A DNA stretch of 64,000 bases from Streptomyces sp. GQFP (GTDB taxonomy: Bacteria; Actinomycetota; Actinomycetes; Streptomycetales; Streptomycetaceae), in contig NZ_CP089312.1 in assembly GCF_021545335.1 (NCBI RefSeq), forward strand, positions 5,270,001-5,334,000, in the 5' to 3' direction. The position numbers and the translations under genes are program-made. Below, one piece after another: positions 49,437 through 59,468 of this stretch. The notes under the pieces are model-generated. The model searched no databases. It worked only from the letters and a program-made list of their open reading frames with translations, and was not told where the DNA came from. Every line of letters starts with the position of its first letter. The stretch's first letter is position 1.

Positions 49437-50127
49437 CGATCCGTCGGTCACCGAGCGGCTGCGTGTCCAGGGCGTTGCCTTTGGGGAAGACCTCGCGGTA
49501 GTGCTCCAGGGCGGCGGCGGACGCCTGTACGGGGTGGGTCAGGACGTTCCAGCGCACGCCCGGGGTGTAGGGACAGACTGTGGTGGAACCGAGGTAGCGG
49601 TAGGACTCGGTGCAGGTCGGCAGGAGGGTGTCGAGTTGTACGTCGGGTACCGTCCAGGAGCTCTCGGGGCCTTCGGCTTGCCGGGCCGAGGACAGCAGCT
49701 GGTCCAGGGAGTCGTTGGCCTGCCCGGGATGTACGAAGACGGCGATGACCGTGTACGCGAACTTCCCTTTCGCGACCTCGCGCTTGTACTTCATGTGCTG
49801 CTCCAGGGGGAAGGCCACCCCACCGACGGTGTGCTCGGACGGCGTGTGCCAGTGCACGTCGACCAGCCGGTAGGTGTCCTCACCCACACTGAGCAGACAC
49901 TTCTCTCCGCGCGCCGGAACAGCCTTCACGGCGCCCTCGTTGTCCCGGGTACAGCCGCGACAGTGCGGATCCGGACCCTCGTGGTGCAGTTCCATGTCCA
50001 GCCTCGTCGGATGGTGGAGCCGCAGCGGCGGCAGGGCCGAGCAGTCGGTGTCCTGCGGGCGGATGTCGACGGGGCTCTGCGGAGGCGGGCAGTGGTCTGC
50101 TGACGATGAGGGCGCGGTCTGGGACAT
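49411..50127 (-). CDS. Alpha-type carbonic anhydrase without signal peptide
   Basis: 238 residues from ATG 50127. QSPVDI is the family start; the zinc site is in VDVHWHTPSEHTVGGVAFPL (His-x-His and, after 12, EQHMKY). The C-terminal SWTVPDVQLDTLLPT, the proline loop and GVRWNVLTHPVQASAAALEH agree with alpha-carbonic anhydrases. Unlike most bacterial members it lacks an export signal. A Cys-pair motif CRGCTR near residue 58 is an insertion. It hydrates CO2 to bicarbonate. Confidence 0.87.
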   Translation of the reverse strand: MSQTAPSSSADHCPPPQSPVDIRPQDTDCSALPPLRLHHPTRLDMELHHEGPDPHCRGCTRDNEGAVKAVPARGEKCLLSVGEDTYRLVDVHWHTPSEHTVGGVAFPLEQHMKYKREVAKGKFAYTVIAVFVHPGQANDSLDQLLSSARQAEGPESSWTVPDVQLDTLLPTCTESYRYLGSTTVCPYTPGVRWNVLTHPVQASAAALEHYREVFPKGNALDTQPLGDRRIVSDRHRWW

Positions 50128-50391
50128 GGGTGTACACCTTCGGCTGTGAGTCGGAGGGCGCGGCGCAGGCCTGGCGGGAGCCACCGCATAGCCTCCCCGC
50201 GCCGCCACGCCCGAACTCGCAAGGTCACCCGTACTGCTGAACGGGCCGCCCGATCCTCAAGGGCCCTCGTCACACCAGGTGATCAGCAGTCGATGGCGCC
50301 ATCAGCGTGACGTACGGCCGCGACCGCAACCGAAGCGGCCCTTGCAGCGCTCTGGACCTGTGATCCGCAATTCGCCGGTGAGGAGACAGAG

Positions 50392-50736
50392 ATGACCCCC
50401 TTGACCCCCTTGACCCCCGTGACCTCCTGGAGCAACGAGAGCCTCGGTTCGTGTGCCGTCGTCGACCCGTACGCCGCACACCCAAGTGACGATGCCTGGC
50501 CGACTGCCGTCCAGCCCTGCGACGACATCGACTACTTCCTGCCGCCGCCCAACCCTGCCCACCGCCTCGACTACCCCCTCACCCCGCACGACCACCAACG
50601 CCTCGCCCTGCACGCGGCACTCACCGTCGCCGGCATCCCCCCGATGCCCGAAGATCGTGCCGTCATCGACCAGCTGAGCGCCCTGCCGGCAGACGTCAAC
50701 AACACCCTCCAGCGCTGGCTGCACCACGCCCTATGA
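50392..50736 (+). CDS. Small hypothetical protein
   Basis: 114 residues from ATG 50392 with AGGAGA. The start is a short repeat (MTPLTPLTPVT, from three GACCCCCTT-type units). The body is acidic and Pro/Asp-rich (DDIDYFLPPPNPAHRLDYPL) with a helical end (AVIDQLSALPADVNNTLQRW). No membrane segment, no family recognised. Isolated between convergent and divergent neighbours. Confidence 0.6.
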   Translation: MTPLTPLTPVTSWSNESLGSCAVVDPYAAHPSDDAWPTAVQPCDDIDYFLPPPNPAHRLDYPLTPHDHQRLALHAALTVAGIPPMPEDRAVIDQLSALPADVNNTLQRWLHHAL

Positions 50737-50815
50737 GACTTGGAGGAGCGCCGGGTCCGCCTGAGCACACGCTCGCCCCGGAGGTCTGCCGGAGTGTCTG
50801 CGGTCGGTGTGCCAA

Positions 50816-51496
50816 TCAGGCGGAACCCGAGCCACGGTTGCTGGGTTCGCCTCGACACGACCTCATGAACGCCTCGCCCCTCAACCGAACACCCCTGGCG
50901 CCGCTCTCAGGAACCTCTCGTCCCCCGGAGTGACCCGCCCCCGAGGGCCCCGCTGCCTGCAGGACGACATCGGGATCGAGGCGCCCGTACACCGCGTACC
51001 GGCTGCCGGCCGCCACCCGCCCGTCGAGCACGAACAGGCGGTACTCGACCGCGAACGTCACGATGTCCGACACCAGTACCGCCGTGTCCGGGGAGACTCC
51101 CTCGCCCGTACGGGGGTGCCGCGCGCCGTCCGCGTACACCGCGGCCGGGAACGACTTGTCGCTCGGCGGTTTCGCGAACACCGGGTGCCGGGCCTGCCAC
51201 GCCTCCGCGAGCGTCGTCAGCTCCACGCGCCGTCCCGTGAACTCCTCCGGCAGCTCCGCCAGCCAGTCGTCCGGCGGTTCCAGCAGTCCGAGGGCGAGGG
51301 CGTCGGCGATGTCGGCGGCGAGCGGGCCCCCGCACCAGTGCACCGCCGCTTCGGCCGACGCCGTCAGGGCCCCCGCATCAGCGAGCGACCGCACCGCCAT
51401 CCCCCGCCCGGCCGCCGCCTCCGCGAGCAGCACCGTCGTACTGGTCCGCTGTCCCGAGGTGAGGAACACCGAACTCCGCCGCCCGACCCCGCCCAC
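50816..51496 (-). pseudogene. 3'-truncated ATP-grasp gene, R2K-type (DUF4343)
   Basis: GTG 51496 with GGAGAGGA upstream. The reading to about 50956 is family-like: RHPVFAKPPSDKSFPAAVYA, VLVSDIVTFAVEYRLFVLDG, AAGSRYAVYGRLDPDVVLQ. It then loses homology; the metal-binding and ATP-binding last third expected of about 290-residue members is absent, replaced by an Arg/Gly-rich shadow to the stop at 50816. Probably broken by a deletion, so unlikely to be active. Confidence 0.6.
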
Positions 51497-51514
51497 GACT
51501 CGTCCTCTCCCGCG

Positions 51515-52215
51515 CTAGATCCCCTTCCGGGCCAGATACCCCTCCACCCGCCCCATCCCCCAAACCTCACCGATCTTGTGCCGGATGTCGAACAGGTTTG
51601 CTGCGTGCACCTTCGTATCCCGGTCCCCCACCGCCTCCTCCACCACCACCGGAACGAACCCGTGCTGCATGGCGTCGAGCGCCGTCGCCCGTACGCAGCC
51701 GCTGGTCGTCAGGCCCGCGATGAGGAGGGTGTCGATGCCGTGGGAGGTGAGGTACGTGGAGAGGGCCGTGCCGAAGAAGGCGCTCGGGTACTGCTTCGTC
51801 ACCGTCAACTCTGACTCCGCCGGTTCCAGGCCCTCTATGAACTCGCCGAACTCGCTTCCCTCCACGAACGCCCGCAGGCTCGGCACCTTGCGGTAGAAGA
51901 CTCCTCCGTCGCTGCCGTCGGGGCGGAGTACGACTCGCGTCACGATCACCGGGATTCCGGCCCGGCGGGCTATGGACAGCAGCTCTCGCATCGCCTTCGC
52001 CGCGGCCTCCGCGCCCGCCCCCGCGTAGAGGGGGCAGGCCGGATCGACGTACGCCCGGGCCGGGTCCACGAGGAGGAGGGCGGGGGAGGTGCCCGGCGTC
52101 AACTGGCCTGCCAGTCCCGCCCGTTCGTAGTCCGCCTCCTGGGACTCCGCCTCCTGGGACTCCGCCCCCTGAGGACCCGCCTCCCGAGGCTCCTTCTCCC
52201 GAGGACCCGTTGTAC

Positions 52216-52219
<4 letters not shown>
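51515..52219 (-). CDS. Isochorismatase-fold amidohydrolase, N-carbamoylsarcosine amidase-like
   Basis: 234 residues from ATG 52219, overlapping the RutA stop (ATGA). An N-terminal stretch with AESQEAESQE repeats precedes the fold: LLLVDPARAYVDPACPLY (catalytic Asp), VTKQYPSAFFGTAL (Lys) and TTSGCVRATALDAMQHGF (nucleophile Cys). The pattern is nearer N-carbamoylsarcosine amidase than canonical RutB. Next to RutA it likely hydrolyses the ureido-type product of ring opening, or another carbamoyl compound. Confidence 0.82.
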
Positions 52220-53298
<1,079 letters not shown>

Positions 53299-53317
53299 GC
53301 CACTCCTCAGACGTTCC

Positions 53318-53360
53318 ACGGACCTTCTACGGACCTTCTACGGACCTTCTACGGACCTTC
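53318..53360. repeat. 11-bp tandem repeat in the rutA leader
   Basis: ACGGACCTTCT occurs four times in a row (53318, 53329, 53340, 53351, the last truncated), 20 bp from the rutA start, and is flanked by TCCACGG (53315-53321) and CCGTGGA (53360-53366) as an inverted pair. It may be a binding array or a slippage product. The rest of the 53299-53600 gap holds the divergent promoters. Confidence 0.85.
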
Positions 53361-53601
53361 CGTGGACAAATTGAAGTTCTTGACAGTCAGTTACGTTCAA
53401 ATCTCAACTGTCCGTCAATGGGACGCTACATCGTCGCTATGACGGTGATATGTCACACAACTTGCCCTGAGCGTACGGTTGTTGGTGTCCACGCGGCTCC
53501 CGTAGGGTCTGCCTCCAGGGCTGGTGAAGGTGGCCGCAGGTGTCGGTGAGATTCCTGCAAAGTCGCGCATCAGGTGGGATGGAAACGGTAAAACTTCGAG
53601 C

Positions 53602-56568
53602 ATGAACGCACGGCTGGCACTGCTCAGCTCGGTGGATCCCGGGGTCGCGGAGAGCGAGGTCTTCCGGCTGGCTCTCCAGCACGCCGTGGCCGAGCTGGGC
53701 GCGCTCGGGGGAACGATTCACCTCCGAGGTCCCATGTCGGCCCTGCGCCTGGTGTCGGCCACCGGGCTGCCCACGGCCCTCACCGGCCCCTGGGAGATCA
53801 TCGACCAGGAGGGCCCGCTGGCCCCCGCCCGCGCCCTGCAGGAGGAGTACCGGGAGGGGCACGGGGTGTGGATCCCGGGGGTGGCGGCCGAGCGCACCGA
53901 CCCCACGGTCCCGATCAGCCCGTCGAGCGCGCCCATACCCGGCAGCGGACTCGCCGCCGTGCCCGTCATCCGCGGTGACCGCAGCATCGGCGCCCTTACG
54001 GTCATCACCGGCGACCGGGGTGAACCGACGCCCGCCCAGTGGCAGTTCCTGCGGGCCGTCGTCGCCTGGACCGAGGAACGCATGGTCCAGGCGCCCCCGC
54101 CGGCCGGCCCCGTCCACTCCGAGCTGAGCGGCGACCGGCTGCGTCAGGCCCTCAAGGAGGTCCGGGTCGGCTCCTGGGACTGGCACATCACCAACGGCGA
54201 ACTCATCTGGGACGAAGCCGCGATGGAGCTGTACGGCACCCGGCCCGAGGAGTACACCGCCCGCGTCGAGAACTGGATGCGCTGTGTCCACCCCGATGAT
54301 CTGGGGCCGACCCTCGCTCTCGTCGACCAGGCGATCCGCGGCCACTCGGTGTTCGAGGCCGAGTACCGCGTACGGGGCCTGGACGGGACGTACGGCTGGC
54401 ACCAGGCGCGCGGCCGGGCCACGTACGACGAGAACGGCGAGCCCCTGCGGATGATCGGCATGGGCTGGGACAGCAACGAGTCGCGGACCGCCCGGGACGC
54501 GCTCAGCCGCGCCCTGCGGCACATGAGCGACGGGTTCCTCGCGGTCGACGACACCTGGCGGATCACCTTCGCCAACCTGGAGGCCGAACGCACCCTCGGC
54601 CTCTCCGAGGACGAGCTGTTCGGGCGCATCCTCTGGGACCTGCCCACCGCGCGCGAGCTGCCCGGCCTGGAGCGCCGCTGCCGCAAGGCCGCCGCCGAGG
54701 ACAAGCCGGTCGGCTTCGACATACGCGTGCCCGGCACCGGCCGCCGCTACCACCTGCGACTGGTCCCGGGCCCCGACGGCCGCACCCTCTACCTCCAGGA
54801 CGTCACCGAGAAGCGGCGGCTCGCGGAGGAACGGCAGGCCGACGAGCGTGCTGCGTCCGAACGCGCCGCCCGGATAGCGGAGTTGACCGCCGCCCTCGCC
54901 AAGGCGACCACAGCGCGGGACGTCGTCGACGCGGTCGCCCGGCGCGTACTGCCGCCGTTCGCCGCCTCCGGACTCATCGTCCAGACCATCGAGGACGGCC
55001 GGCTGCGCACCGTCGGAGCCATCGGCTACGAGGACGACTTCCTCGACATCGTCAGCGACGCCCCGGTGACACCCGGCTGGCCCAGCTGGGACGTGATCAG
55101 CACCGGGACCCCCGCGTTCTACTCGACCTCGGCGGACTTCGCCGCCTGCTATCCCGCGCTGGCCGACCTGCCCGGGCGCAGCGGCAAGCAGGCCTGGGCG
55201 TTCCTGCCGCTGACCGCGTCCGGCAACACCTTCGGCGTCTGCTCGGTCAGCTTCGACCGCCCGCGTGGTTTCACCGAGGAGGAACGCACCCTCCTCACCA
55301 CGATCAGCGCCCTCGTCGCCCAGGCCCTCGCGCGGGCCCGCCTCTACGACGACGAGCGCAGCCGCTCCCGCGAACTCCAACGCGCCCTGCTGCCGAGCGA
55401 GTTGCCCGACCTGCCCGCCTGTACGTCCGCCGCCCGCTACCTCCCCGCCGCCCAGGGCATGGACGTCGGCGGCGACTGGTACGACGTCATCCCGCTCTCC
55501 GGCGGCCAGGTCGCGTTCGTCGTCGGCGACGTCATGGGCCACGGTCTGCCCCAGGCGGCCACCATGGGCCGGCTGCGCACCGCCGTACACACCCTCGCCG
55601 ACCTCGAACTGCCCCCCGACGAGATCATGAGCCATCTCAACGACATCGTCGGCAACATGGGCGAGGAGTCGTACGTCACCTGTCTGTACGCCCTCTACGA
55701 CTCCATCACCCAGACCTGCTCCATCGCCCGCGCCGGACATCCCCCGCCCGCGATCGTCCACCCCGACGGCACGGTCTACTTCCCCGACCTCACCGCCGAC
55801 CCGCCCCTCGGCGCCGCCGAACCCCCTTTTGAGACCGTCGAGTTGAAGGTCCCCGAGGGCAGCCTGCTGGTGCTGTACACGGACGGTCTGGTCGAGTCGT
55901 CGAAGCGGGAGATCGACGAGGGCATGGGTCAACTGGCCCGGCTGTTAAGAGGTGCGTACGAGGCGGGCGAGCAGGACGACCTCGGACAGCTCTGCGACAC
56001 ACTCACGGCGGGACTGCTCCCCGCCGAGCACCCGAGCGCGGACGACGCGGCCCTGCTCATCGCCCGGCTGCACGCCCTGACCGGCGACCGGGTCGCCTCC
56101 TGGCCGCTCCCGGAGGACCCGAGGGCGGCCGGACAGGCCCGTCGCCATGTCCGCGAACAGCTCTCCGTCTGGGGCCTGGACGACCTCACGGCCACCACGG
56201 AACTGCTGGCGAGCGAGCTGGTCGGCAACGTCGTACGGCATGCCAAGGGGCCGCTCCAACTCCGGTTGCTGCATGGTGCGGAGCTGATCTGTGAGGTGTT
56301 CGACGGCAGTCTGACGATGCCGCGTATCCGTCGGGCGACGGAGACGGACGAGGGGGGTCGGGGGCTGCAGTTGATCACCGCGCTGTCGCAGCGGTGGGGG
56401 ACGCGTTACACGCCCAACGGGAAGTGCATCTGGACGGAGCAGGCGTTGCAGCCGCCGGTGGAGGGCCGGAAGGGGGAGGTTTCGGATGACGCGCTGGAGT
56501 TGATGTTCTTGAACCCTGGGGAGTTTGATGACTTTCCGGAGTTGAGAGGGCTCGGGGATCTGAACTGA
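53602..56568 (+). CDS. PAS-GAF-SpoIIE-HATPase multi-domain signalling phosphatase
   Basis: 988 residues from ATG 53602 (a GTG 78 bp upstream is possible; ribosome sites are weak). Order: GAF-like (about 1-165), two PAS domains (195-410, VGSWDWHITNGELIWDEAAM, YGTRPEEYTARVENWMRCVH), coiled-coil link, GAF (440-590), SpoIIE/PP2C phosphatase (about 610-800, MDVGGDWYDVI, VVGDVMGHG, LYTDGLVESSK), and an anti-sigma-type HATPase (830-950, LLASELVGNVVRHAK, GRGLQLI). Such proteins dephosphorylate an anti-anti-sigma factor and also carry a kinase-like domain, so they can set sigma B-type activity. SigN and SigF in the window are plausible outputs, not shown. Confidence 0.88.
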   Translation: MNARLALLSSVDPGVAESEVFRLALQHAVAELGALGGTIHLRGPMSALRLVSATGLPTALTGPWEIIDQEGPLAPARALQEEYREGHGVWIPGVAAERTDPTVPISPSSAPIPGSGLAAVPVIRGDRSIGALTVITGDRGEPTPAQWQFLRAVVAWTEERMVQAPPPAGPVHSELSGDRLRQALKEVRVGSWDWHITNGELIWDEAAMELYGTRPEEYTARVENWMRCVHPDDLGPTLALVDQAIRGHSVFEAEYRVRGLDGTYGWHQARGRATYDENGEPLRMIGMGWDSNESRTARDALSRALRHMSDGFLAVDDTWRITFANLEAERTLGLSEDELFGRILWDLPTARELPGLERRCRKAAAEDKPVGFDIRVPGTGRRYHLRLVPGPDGRTLYLQDVTEKRRLAEERQADERAASERAARIAELTAALAKATTARDVVDAVARRVLPPFAASGLIVQTIEDGRLRTVGAIGYEDDFLDIVSDAPVTPGWPSWDVISTGTPAFYSTSADFAACYPALADLPGRSGKQAWAFLPLTASGNTFGVCSVSFDRPRGFTEEERTLLTTISALVAQALARARLYDDERSRSRELQRALLPSELPDLPACTSAARYLPAAQGMDVGGDWYDVIPLSGGQVAFVVGDVMGHGLPQAATMGRLRTAVHTLADLELPPDEIMSHLNDIVGNMGEESYVTCLYALYDSITQTCSIARAGHPPPAIVHPDGTVYFPDLTADPPLGAAEPPFETVELKVPEGSLLVLYTDGLVESSKREIDEGMGQLARLLRGAYEAGEQDDLGQLCDTLTAGLLPAEHPSADDAALLIARLHALTGDRVASWPLPEDPRAAGQARRHVREQLSVWGLDDLTATTELLASELVGNVVRHAKGPLQLRLLHGAELICEVFDGSLTMPRIRRATETDEGGRGLQLITALSQRWGTRYTPNGKCIWTEQALQPPVEGRKGEVSDDALELMFLNPGEFDDFPELRGLGDLN

Positions 56569-56602
56569 CCTGGACGGGTCGTGTGTTTGCCGCGGCCCGG
56601 TG

Positions 56603-56630
56603 GGGGCTGGTCGCGCAGTTCCCCGCGCCC
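56603..56630 (+). repeat. Dispersed repeat, copy D
   Basis: Same orientation as copy A (core GGCTGGTCGCGCAGTTCCCC then GCGCCCCT), 35 bp after the phosphatase stop and 34 bp before the convergent RTX-like gene. Confidence 0.75.
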
Positions 56631-56663
56631 CTGAAAGAGCAAAGACCAGAGACCAAAGACCGG

Positions 56664-57563
56664 CTAGTTCTGGTAGACCCTGTCCTTGCCGGGGCCGCCC
56701 GAGAGGGTGTCCTTGCCCGGGCCGCCGTGTATGACGTCGTTGCCGCTGTTGCCGAAGATCCTGTCGTTGCCCTTTTCGCCGTACAGGCGGTCGTTGCCCC
56801 TGCCGCCGTAGATGAGGTCGTCGCCCGACCTTCCGTACGCGACGTCGTTGCCGTCCCCGCCGTTCAGGATGTTCCGGTCCCCGTCCTCGTTGTCCTCGCC
56901 GGTGAGTGAGTCGTTGCCGGCGCCGCCGTAGCACGCGTTCGAGCACCCGGTGAGGATGTCGTTACCGGCGCCGCCGAGTGCTCCGAGGCCCCAGACTCCG
57001 CCTCCGCCGACGAGGCGGTCGTTGCCGTCCTGGCCGTAGAGCACGTCCCAACCGGTGCCTGTCAGAACGTCGTTGCCCTTGCCGCCGTAGATCGCGGAGT
57101 ACGCGGTGCTGTTGGCGTGGATCGTCGCTGTGTCGTTGCCGTCGCCCAGGTCGACGTCGTAGATGTCGGAGTCGTCGGAGCCCACCGGGATGTGGACCGC
57201 GCAGCGGGCGACCGTGCGGTCGGTCTCCGAGAGGTACACGCACTCGTCCTCGTCCGCCGCGCTCTGGTCGATGGTGATGGGCGCGCGGTCGCGGAAGGTG
57301 AGGATGTAGTAGGCGTCGAAGTCGTTGTCGCGTACCTCGATCTTCACCGAGACCGTCAGCCGGTTCGACTGGCCCGTGGTGGCCTTGTACCAGAGCTCAC
57401 CGCCGGTGTGGCGCAGCGATCCGGCGCTCGGGGTGGCCGCCTGGGCGGCCGGGGCCGTGAGCGCGGCGGCGCCCAGGGCGAGGGTGAGGGTGAGAGCGGT
57501 GGTAGTGGCGGTGGCGATCCTTCTGCTCGTGCTGTTCGTTCTGTTAGTCCTGTTCGCAGGCAT
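56664..57563 (-). CDS. Secreted calcium-binding (RTX/hemolysin-type repeat) protein
   Basis: 299 residues with a signal peptide (RRIATATTTALTLTLALGAA, cleavage near AAQA). A beta-rich domain (about 45-140, with two Cys, DEDECVYLSETDRTVARC) precedes about nine GGxGxDxLx nonapeptides (GGKGNDVLTG, GGAGNDILTG, GGDGNDVAYG, GGPGKDTLSG), which form a calcium-loaded beta roll. A Cys pair interrupts the roll (GCSNACYGG). It ends in KDRVYQN. In a Gram-positive it is exported by Sec rather than by a type I system. Role unknown. Confidence 0.88.
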   Translation of the reverse strand: MPANRTNRTNSTSRRIATATTTALTLTLALGAAALTAPAAQAATPSAGSLRHTGGELWYKATTGQSNRLTVSVKIEVRDNDFDAYYILTFRDRAPITIDQSAADEDECVYLSETDRTVARCAVHIPVGSDDSDIYDVDLGDGNDTATIHANSTAYSAIYGGKGNDVLTGTGWDVLYGQDGNDRLVGGGGVWGLGALGGAGNDILTGCSNACYGGAGNDSLTGEDNEDGDRNILNGGDGNDVAYGRSGDDLIYGGRGNDRLYGEKGNDRIFGNSGNDVIHGGPGKDTLSGGPGKDRVYQN

Positions 57564-57734
57564 GCGGGAGCAGCCCCTTCGCGGGTGTCGTGGTGTGGTT
57601 TCTGATTACCCGTTAGACAGCGGACCCGGGGCGGAGGTTGTGCTCCGGAGCGAACCCTTGTCGCCGTTCGCCCCTCTATAGAAGGGGGTTGATGTACAGG
57701 AGGCGCCGAGCGGGACGAGGGGGCAAGGAGTCAG

Positions 57735-58931
57735 GTGCGGGTCATGGGCCAGCGTGGGCACCTCGTGCTGCTCACCGCCTGGACGATCCTGTGGTTCGTC
57801 CTGGTCGAGCCGCACGGCGGCTTCTCCTGGCACTACCTCCGCACCGGCGGCGAGCTGATCTACGAGCGCCCCGGCAGCCCCGACGGCGGCCTGAACCTCT
57901 ACGCCCACCACCCCGAACTCCAGATGGGCCCCGTCAGCTTCCTCGCGGCGGGCCTACTGAACCCCTTCCCCGAGCACGTGGGCCAGTTCCTGGCAGCCGC
58001 CGTGATGTCGTTCCTCGGCCTGGTCATCCTGGTGGTGGCCGGACGCAGCGCCGCCCAGTACTTCCTGGGCACCGGCACCAACCACCAGCGCCTGCGCCAG
58101 CGAGTCCTGATCGCGGGCTTGGCGTTCATCCCGATGTGGATAGAGGTAGCGGTCCGCTTCGGCCACCTGGACGACGTCCTTGCCCTCTTCTTCACGGCCT
58201 TGGCCGTACGGTCCCTCACCCGCGGAGACGCGACCGCGACGGGCATCCTCCTAGCCCTCGCCGTGGACGCGAAACCGACAGCGATAGCCTTCCTCCCCCT
58301 CCTCCTGGCCCTGCCGAAGGCGAAGTGGCCCCGCGCCAGCCTCTGCTGCGCTGCCCTGATCGCGGTCGTCTGGCTGCCGTTCTTCCTCGGCGCCCCGCAC
58401 TCGTTCGCCGCCGCCGAGTTCGTCATCCCCAACCAGCCCGCGTCCGCCCTGCGCCGCCTCGGCGTCGGCGACCCGGTGACCCCGCCCTGGGTCCGCCCCA
58501 CCCAGGCGGCCGCCGGTCTGGCCTTGGGCTGCGTCGCGGTGTGGCGCGGACGCTGGCCGGCGGTCGTCCTGCTCGGCGCCAACGCCCGCATAGTCCTGGA
58601 CCCCAGCGTCTACACGTACTACACGGCCTCGGTCCTGCTGGGCACCTTGCTCTGGGACGTGATCGGACAGCGCCGCCTGGTCCCCTGGTGGAGCTGGATC
58701 GCCCTGCTCACCCTGTACGGCAGCGTCTTCGCCGTCCCCGACGACGCGGCCCGCGGCCTGGTCCGCCTGGGCTTCGTCGTCGTCTCCACGTCGTACGTCC
58801 TGCTCTGGCCGGTACGGGACCGACGGCGCCGGCGCTCCCCGACGCCGGGTTCTGGACAACGGGGGCCTGCTCCTCAGGCCTCGGCGGACTTACCGAGCCG
58901 CGACTCGTGGGCCTCGGCGAGGAAGAGGTAG
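57735..58931 (+). CDS. GT87/DUF2029-like polyprenol-dependent membrane glycosyltransferase
   Basis: 398 residues from GTG 57735 (AAGGAG upstream). About nine membrane segments, with the first outer loop SWHYLRTGGELIYERPGSPD and the conserved VRFGHLDDVLALFFTALAVR, whose acidic pair is the expected catalytic feature of C-type transferases. The lysine block LALAVDAKPTAIAFLPLL is also typical. The last 30 residues (Pro/Arg/Ser-rich) are probably a shadow over the decayed glycosidase on the other strand, and the original end may have been near 58850. Confidence 0.75.
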   Translation: MRVMGQRGHLVLLTAWTILWFVLVEPHGGFSWHYLRTGGELIYERPGSPDGGLNLYAHHPELQMGPVSFLAAGLLNPFPEHVGQFLAAAVMSFLGLVILVVAGRSAAQYFLGTGTNHQRLRQRVLIAGLAFIPMWIEVAVRFGHLDDVLALFFTALAVRSLTRGDATATGILLALAVDAKPTAIAFLPLLLALPKAKWPRASLCCAALIAVVWLPFFLGAPHSFAAAEFVIPNQPASALRRLGVGDPVTPPWVRPTQAAAGLALGCVAVWRGRWPAVVLLGANARIVLDPSVYTYYTASVLLGTLLWDVIGQRRLVPWWSWIALLTLYGSVFAVPDDAARGLVRLGFVVVSTSYVLLWPVRDRRRRRSPTPGSGQRGPAPQASADLPSRDSWASARKR

Positions 58932-59060
58932 CTGCTGGCGGTCCAGGTGCAGGCGCGGCCGCGCAGGCCGGCGCCGGTCAGCGCGTCGAATGACGACCAG
59001 GACATCCACGAGTACGCCGACCTGTCCCGCCGCGACTCCCAGGGGATCCGGACGACGCCG
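58874..59060 (-). pseudogene. C-terminal remnant of a glycosidase (GH63/MGH1-like)
   Basis: The minus-strand reading SFDALTGAGLRGRACTWTAS, then YLFLAEAHESRLGKSAEA and stop at 58874 resembles the last 50 residues of glycosidases with a barrel of helices (FDxxTGxGL...WTA pattern). Upstream, IPWESRRDRSAYSWMSW is in frame, but no earlier domain follows. Everything else of the gene seems lost. The assignment is by pattern memory and weak. Confidence 0.4.
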
Positions 59061-59196
59061 GATCTGCCGGGGTTCACGGCGAGGCTGGCCTGAGGAGAAG
59101 TTGCCGGTGGGAACCGTGGGGTTCGCGGTGCGGCCGGGTGCAGCCCGGGTGCAGTGGGCGGAGCCGGTGGAGACCGCGCGACGGCCGAGCCGAGGA

Positions 59197-59343
59197 TCAG
59201 CGTTTCTTCTTCGTCTTCCGCTGCTGCACCGGGGTCCATTCGCCCCGGTGCAGTTGGCAGCGGGAGTAGCCGATCATCGCCGGATTCCGGCACCGCTTGC
59301 CGGTCGTGGTGTTCGTCGACCCGCACCTGACCTGCTTGCCCAT
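59197..59343 (-). CDS. Small Cys-rich basic protein of 48 residues
   Basis: ATG 59343 follows GTGAGGG at good spacing and reads MGKQVRCGSTNTTTGKRCRN, then PAMIGYSRCQLHRGEWTPVQ and a KTKKKR tail to TGA at 59197. The pattern C-x10-C-x9-C-x2-H suggests a bound zinc, as in short 'CGxxTxxGxRCxNP' proteins of actinobacteria. Basic, so possibly a nucleic-acid binder. Function unknown. Confidence 0.65.
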   Translation of the reverse strand: MGKQVRCGSTNTTTGKRCRNPAMIGYSRCQLHRGEWTPVQQRKTKKKR

Positions 59344-59468
59344 GAGCCCTCACCTGTCCGGTCGAAGGTGTCGCGTGCCGACCCATCGTCACCGGCCGGA
59401 GGAGCCCGGCGCCCTGCGTGCGGCCGTAATCGGCCGGTTCACTCCCCTTTATGCGTGGATGACGACGT

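Noticed and set aside
53318..53360. CRISPR-like array in the rutA leader
   Set aside because: 11-bp units without spacers; too short for a CRISPR repeat.
53480..53601. SigB-type promoter before the multi-domain phosphatase
   Set aside because: GTTG and GGGTCT are present, but spacing (20-23 bp) is wrong for the GTTT-N14-16-GGGTAT pattern.
57638..58993. 451-codon frame over the GT87 gene
   Set aside because: Pro/Arg/His-rich shadow; the overlapping GTG 57735 frame has membrane segments.
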